Assembly (NCBI GenBank): GCA_035279875.1
Contig: DATEGX010000263.1
Location: 1-8,526, forward strand
DNA length: 8,526 bases
From: JAMXLL01 sp035279875
Lineage (GTDB): Bacteria; Desulfobacterota; Binatia; Binatales; Binataceae
Reading direction: 5' to 3'
The notes beneath the pieces are model-generated. The model saw only the letters and a program-made list of their open reading frames with translations. It had not been told where the DNA came from and did not search any database. Positions within the stretch are counted from its first letter, which is position 1. Every line of letters starts with the position of its first letter. The position numbers were made by a program, and so were the translations under genes. Shown in pieces: positions 5,036 through 8,526 of the stretch.

Positions 5036-6409
5036 ATGGCGAGTCGCCTCGGTGGGCATGCGATCGTGATCGGCGGGAGTATCGGCGGACTGGTGACCGC
5101 GCGAGTGCTGTCGGACCATTTCGAACGCGTCACGATTCTCGAGCGCGACCATATCGAATCGCGCCCGCAGGTGCACAAGTCGACGCCGCAGGGAAATCAT
5201 CTGCATACCGTGCTGCTGGGCGGCTTAAGGGTGCTGTCGCGGCTCTATCCCGGTTTCACGGACAGGCTGCACGCGATGGGCGCGGTGCCGGTCCGGATGA
5301 GCAAGGATTTCCCGGTTTACCGGCCCGATGGGGTCTCCTATTCGCTGACCGGAACGGTCAAGGAACCGCATGACCTGGGGCTGCAGCTCTATAGCCAAAG
5401 CCGCGGATTGCTCGAGCATTGCATCAGGCAATTCACGCTGGCCGTGCCCAATATCAGCGCGGAATGTGATGCACCGGTCGAAACGCTCATTTATCGCAAC
5501 GGACGGGTCGAGGGCGTGCGCTACCGGCGCGCCGGTGAACCGCTGTCGCTTGCCGCGGACCTGGTGGTCGATTGCGGGGGGCGCGGATCGCATGCGCGCC
5601 GATGGCTGCCCGAGATGGGTTTCGAGGCGCCGCAGGAAACCGTCATCGGGGTTGATTTCGCCTATTCGAGCACCAAGTTTCGTATACCGAATTACCACGG
5701 CGAGGCGGGACTTTTTACGCTCTTCGGCGGGCCCCCGCCCAAATATACCAGCGGCGGGGCGCTCGTTCTGATCGAGGACGGGATATGGCAGCTCAGCCTG
5801 GCCGGACGGTTCGGCGAATACCCGCCTCAGGATGAAAGCGGCTTCATGGAATTCGTCAGGAACCTGCCTACGCCGCAACTCTACGAGATCGTCAAAGACG
5901 CGGAGCGAGTCGACGAAATTACTCACCACCGCTTCCCTACCAGCGTCTTGCGTCATTACGAACGGCTGGGAGCATTCCCCGAACGGTTCATCGTGCTGGG
6001 TGACGCGATCAGCAGCTTCAATCCGGTGTACGGCCAGGGAATGAGCTCGGCGTCGCTGCAAGCCGATGCGCTCGCACAAATCCTCGAACGGCGCGCCGCC
6101 GCGCCAAACGGGTTAGACGCGTTTGCCCCGGAGTTTTTTGCCAAGGCCGCCGAGGTGGTAAGCGCGCCGTGGAGTCTCGCCGCGAATTTCGATTTCTCCT
6201 ATCCGCAGACCACCGGCGAACGTCCGCAGATGTCCGCGGAAGATTTGCGCTATTTCCTGATCCTGGACGCGCTCACCGCCGAAGATGTCGAGGTGCAGAA
6301 GACGCTGGTCGAAGTGTTCAGCCTGGCGCGACCGATGTCCACGCTGTGGGAAGAACCGCTGCGTAGCCGTGTTAACGAGCGTATGCATAAGCTCGATCAG
6401 GGCCAGTAA
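5036..6409 (+). CDS. FAD-dependent monooxygenase-like oxidoreductase (UbiH-like), substrate unknown
   Basis: The 457-residue protein starts with a dinucleotide-binding fold, HAIVIGGSIGGLVTARVL (residues 8-25), ending in the acidic ILERD (34-38) expected to hold the FAD ribose. Then come PQGNHLHTVLLGGL (51-64), a central VVDCGGRGS (177-185) and the second FAD motif VLGDAISSFNPVYGQGMS (320-337), which is typical of group A flavin hydroxylases and epoxidases. The C-terminal part (about 366-390, FFAKAAEVV...PWSLAANFDFSYP) resembles proteins usually annotated only as FAD-dependent oxidoreductase in actinobacteria and other GC-rich bacteria. The same architecture occurs in polyether epoxidases such as MonCI/Lsd18. 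These proteins hydroxylate or epoxidise small molecules with NAD(P)H and O2. No signal peptide or clear membrane helix is visible. The start has a perfect AAGGAG (5024-5029) six bases ahead. It stands alone between purH and eno with gaps on both sides, so its neighbours give no substrate hint. Confidence 0.85.
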   Translation: MASRLGGHAIVIGGSIGGLVTARVLSDHFERVTILERDHIESRPQVHKSTPQGNHLHTVLLGGLRVLSRLYPGFTDRLHAMGAVPVRMSKDFPVYRPDGVSYSLTGTVKEPHDLGLQLYSQSRGLLEHCIRQFTLAVPNISAECDAPVETLIYRNGRVEGVRYRRAGEPLSLAADLVVDCGGRGSHARRWLPEMGFEAPQETVIGVDFAYSSTKFRIPNYHGEAGLFTLFGGPPPKYTSGGALVLIEDGIWQLSLAGRFGEYPPQDESGFMEFVRNLPTPQLYEIVKDAERVDEITHHRFPTSVLRHYERLGAFPERFIVLGDAISSFNPVYGQGMSSASLQADALAQILERRAAAPNGLDAFAPEFFAKAAEVVSAPWSLAANFDFSYPQTTGERPQMSAEDLRYFLILDALTAEDVEVQKTLVEVFSLARPMSTLWEEPLRSRVNERMHKLDQGQ

Positions 6410-6428
6410 CGGCGAGACCCGCGCCGGC

Positions 6429-6440
6429 CGCGAATTCGCG
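6429..6440. repeat. Perfect 12-bp palindrome CGCGAATTCGCG
   Basis: This self-complementary dodecamer lies 19 nt after the flavoprotein stop and about 70 nt before eno. If C6428 is bulged out, the stem can grow by three pairs (6425-6427 with 6441-6443), giving a hairpin with an AATT loop. No T-run follows. It could be an operator or a 3'-end stabilising hairpin. Nothing else is evident in the 99-nt gap 6410-6508 except the eno ribosome-binding region (GGAG 6494-6497, GAGG 6499-6502). Confidence 0.4.
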
Positions 6441-6508
6441 CCGATTCCGGTAAATGCTTTCGTCGGTCCTCGAATCCTGCTTTTCTGGATTTTGGAGCGA
6501 GGCGACGA

Positions 6509-7807
6509 ATGTCCACGATCATCAGTGAAATCCGCGCACGCGAGATTATCGATTCGCGCGGCAACCCGACTGTCGAAGTTGACGTCCGCCTGAACCAGGG
6601 CGCTTTCGGAAGGGCGGCGGTCCCTTCGGGGGCGTCGACCGGGGTGCACGAAGCGCTGGAGTTGCGTGACGGCGACGCGAAGCGTTACGGCGGCAAAGGC
6701 GTGCTGAAAGCGGTCGGCAATGTCAACCAGATAATCGCGCCCAAATTTGCGCGCACCGATGCCGCCAGCCAGTCGGCGCTCGACGAGGCCCTGATCAAGC
6801 TCGACGGCACGCCCAACAAATCCTGCCTGGGGGCAAATGCGCTGTTGGGGGTCTCGCTCGCTGCCGCTCATGCGGTGGCGGCCTCGCGCGGCCTGCCGCT
6901 CTATCGCCATCTGAATCCCGACGCCCACGTGATGCCGGTCCCGATGATGAACGTTCTCAACGGCGGCAAGCATGCAGATTCGAGCGTCGACATGCAGGAA
7001 TTCATGATCGTGCCGCTCGGCGCGGGCAACTTTGCCGAAGCGATCCGAATGGGTGCGGAGGTCTTTCACGCGCTGGCGGCCGTTCTGAAAAAGCATGGCC
7101 ATTCGACCAACGTCGGCGACGAGGGCGGCTTCGCTCCCAATCTCCGCAGCAACCAGGAGCCGCTCGAGATGATCATGGAAGCAGTCGCCAAGGCCGGCTA
7201 CCGGCCGGGTGAGCATATCGCGATCGCGCTCGACCCGGCTTCCAGTGAATTTTATCAGGACGGGGCCTACGTCTTCGCGCGATCCGGCGGGCAATCACGC
7301 AATTCCGAACAGATGGTGCGCTTTTACGCCGACCTCATCGATCGCTTTCCGATTGTGTCAATCGAGGACGGGCTCGCCGAGGACGACTGGGCAGGGTGGC
7401 AAATGCTGACGCGCGAGCTTGGCGGACGCACGCAGCTGGTGGGGGACGATCTCTTCGTCACCAATCCGGAGCGCCTGCGGCGTGGTATCGCGGAGAATGC
7501 CGCCAATTCGATCCTGATCAAGGTCAATCAGATCGGAACGCTCAGCGAGACCCTGGAAGCAATCGAGATTGCGCGCAAGGCCGGCTACACGGCGGTTATT
7601 TCGCATCGCTCAGGCGAGACCGAAGACACCACTATAGCCGACCTCGCGGTCGCCAGTGGCGCCGGTCAGATTAAGACCGGTTCGATGAGCCGTGGCGAGC
7701 GCACCGCCAAGTATAATCGCCTGCTGCGTATCGCCGAGGAACTCGGTGAGCGGGCGGTGTATCCGGGAGCGAGCGTCTTCAAACCTGGCGCGAGAGCCGC
7801 GCGATGA
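6509..7807 (+). CDS. eno: Enolase (phosphopyruvate hydratase)
   Basis: Enolase dehydrates 2-phosphoglycerate to phosphoenolpyruvate, in the cytoplasm and in RNA degradosomes of some bacteria. The 432-residue product is full length. It shows AREIIDSRGNPTVEV (residues 10-24), PSGASTGVHEALELRD (39-54), NVLNGGKHADSSVDMQEF (148-165), VGDEGGFAP (202-210) with Glu205 as a catalytic acid, the Mg ligands Asp242 (ALDPASSEFY), Glu286 (SIEDGLAEDDW) and Asp313 (VGDDLFVTN), the catalytic base Lys338 (LIKVNQIGT), SHRSGET (365-371) and QIKTGSMSRGERTAKYN (387-403). The ATG has GAGG (6499-6502) six bases ahead, and the N-terminus aligns with the family without extension. It ends in ATGA shared with gpmI, the enzyme acting one step earlier in glycolysis, so the two are almost surely co-translated. 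One small difference is ALDPASSEFY where ALDVAASEFY is common. Confidence 0.99.
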   Translation: MSTIISEIRAREIIDSRGNPTVEVDVRLNQGAFGRAAVPSGASTGVHEALELRDGDAKRYGGKGVLKAVGNVNQIIAPKFARTDAASQSALDEALIKLDGTPNKSCLGANALLGVSLAAAHAVAASRGLPLYRHLNPDAHVMPVPMMNVLNGGKHADSSVDMQEFMIVPLGAGNFAEAIRMGAEVFHALAAVLKKHGHSTNVGDEGGFAPNLRSNQEPLEMIMEAVAKAGYRPGEHIAIALDPASSEFYQDGAYVFARSGGQSRNSEQMVRFYADLIDRFPIVSIEDGLAEDDWAGWQMLTRELGGRTQLVGDDLFVTNPERLRRGIAENAANSILIKVNQIGTLSETLEAIEIARKAGYTAVISHRSGETEDTTIADLAVASGAGQIKTGSMSRGERTAKYNRLLRIAEELGERAVYPGASVFKPGARAAR

Positions 7808-8526
7808 GCTCCCGGCCAGTCGCGGCGCTGATAATTTTCGACGGTTGGGGGCTGCGCCAGGCACGCGAAGCCAACGCGATCTTGGCCGCGCGCACGCCAA
7901 CCATGGAACGGCTTTTCCAAACCCAGGCCCACACTGAAATCGACGCTTCGGGTGAAGCCGTGGGCTTGGCACCGGGAGTAATGGGCAATTCGGAGGTCGG
8001 CCATCTGACGATCGGCGCCGGCCGCGTCATCTACCAGGACGTGATGCGGATTAACAAGGCGAACGAGACCGGAGAGCTTTTCCGTAATCAGGTTCTGCTG
8101 CGCGCGATGCATACCGTGCGCGACGAGCGTCGCACCCTTCACCTATGGGGGCTGCTGTCCGACGGCAGTGTGCATAGCCATATCGACCACCTGCTCGCGC
8201 TGCTGAAGATGGCTGCCGGCGAAGGTGTCTCGCAGATTGCCGTGCATGCGGTGCTCGACGGCCGCGACAAACCGCCGCGGTCGGCCCTGCCTTTTATCGA
8301 TCGCCTCGAAGCCGAACTGAAAGCGCTCGGCTGCGGCCGGATCGCCTCAGTCTCGGGACGCTACTACGCGATGGATCGCGATAAGCGCTGGGAGCGAACC
8401 GAACGGGCCTGGCGTGCAATTGTGCGCGGCGAGGGTAAGCCCGCCGGCGGTGCCCGTGCGGCTGTCGAAGCGGCGTACGCGGCCAACGTGAGCGACGAAT
8501 TTGTCGAGCCTTGCGTGGTCGGGGAA
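7804..8526 (+). CDS. gpmI: 2,3-bisphosphoglycerate-independent phosphoglycerate mutase, 3' end beyond window
   Basis: GpmI interconverts 3- and 2-phosphoglycerate with Mn2+ through a phosphoserine intermediate and needs no 2,3-bisphosphoglycerate. I translated 241 codons from the ATG at 7804 to the right edge, roughly half of the usual length of about 510 residues. The alkaline-phosphatase-like start has IIFDGWGL (residues 10-17) with Asp13 as a metal ligand and MGNSEVGH (60-67) with Ser63 as the phosphorylated serine. Next comes the phosphotransferase domain with the family signature RVIYQDVMRIN (74-84), LLSDGSVHSHIDH (117-129), VLDGRDKPP (150-158) and SGRYYAMDRDKRWER (184-198), which contains substrate-binding arginines. 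The start codon overlaps the eno stop by 4 nt (ATGA). Only a weak purine stretch precedes it, so translational coupling is likely. All visible catalytic positions are intact. Confidence 0.98.
   Translation, partial: MSSRPVAALIIFDGWGLRQAREANAILAARTPTMERLFQTQAHTEIDASGEAVGLAPGVMGNSEVGHLTIGAGRVIYQDVMRINKANETGELFRNQVLLRAMHTVRDERRTLHLWGLLSDGSVHSHIDHLLALLKMAAGEGVSQIAVHAVLDGRDKPPRSALPFIDRLEAELKALGCGRIASVSGRYYAMDRDKRWERTERAWRAIVRGEGKPAGGARAAVEAAYAANVSDEFVEPCVVGE

Noticed and set aside
5225..6079. 284-codon minus-strand open frame
   Set aside because: It is antisense to the FAD-binding protein, whose sense frame is strongly supported.
6113..7294. 393-codon minus-strand open frame
   Set aside because: It lies antisense to eno and the end of the flavoprotein gene. 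It is rich in Arg, Gly and His with no motif, and has no ribosome-binding site that I would trust.

Overview
The window is 8.5 kb of dense, GC-rich bacterial chromosome (about 60-65% G+C by eye). The genes are thiamine, cell-wall, purine and glycolysis housekeeping genes, plus one flavoprotein of unknown substrate. I saw no transposase, integrase, tRNA, rRNA, CRISPR array or phage gene. The organism cannot be named from this. The codon use, the strong G/C third-position bias and the protein variants fit a GC-rich proteobacterial or deltaproteobacterial-like (possibly uncultured) lineage, but that is only an impression.

Left part (1-1949, minus strand): a thiamine operon, thiS-thiG-thiE, with thiE running off the left edge. 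It is preceded by a near-consensus sigma-70 promoter (TTGACA, 18 nt, extended -10 TGATATAAA). Next comes a full THI-box (TPP riboswitch aptamer), then a leader with two mutually exclusive pairings. One frees the GGAAG ribosome-binding site of thiS and the other buries it. This is a readable model for translational shut-off by thiamine pyrophosphate. ThiS and ThiG make the thiazole phosphate, and ThiE joins it to the pyrimidine.

Centre (1950-4870, plus strand): a roughly 200-nt divergent intergenic region, then alr (alanine racemase) overlapping purH (last two steps of IMP synthesis) by 4 nt (ATGA). Alr carries a His-to-Leu change in the normally conserved Thr-His-Phe-Ala motif near the active site.

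Right part (4871-8526, plus strand): a 165-nt gap with two competing hairpins, then a UbiH-like FAD-dependent monooxygenase of unknown substrate with a perfect Shine-Dalgarno sequence. A 99-nt gap follows, carrying a perfect 12-bp palindrome. Last are eno (enolase) and gpmI (cofactor-independent phosphoglycerate mutase, cut by the right edge). These two overlap by 4 nt and encode consecutive glycolytic steps.

I do not see a convincing undescribed multi-gene system. The points most worth following up are the riboswitch expression platform, the Alr active-site variant and the orphan flavoprotein.
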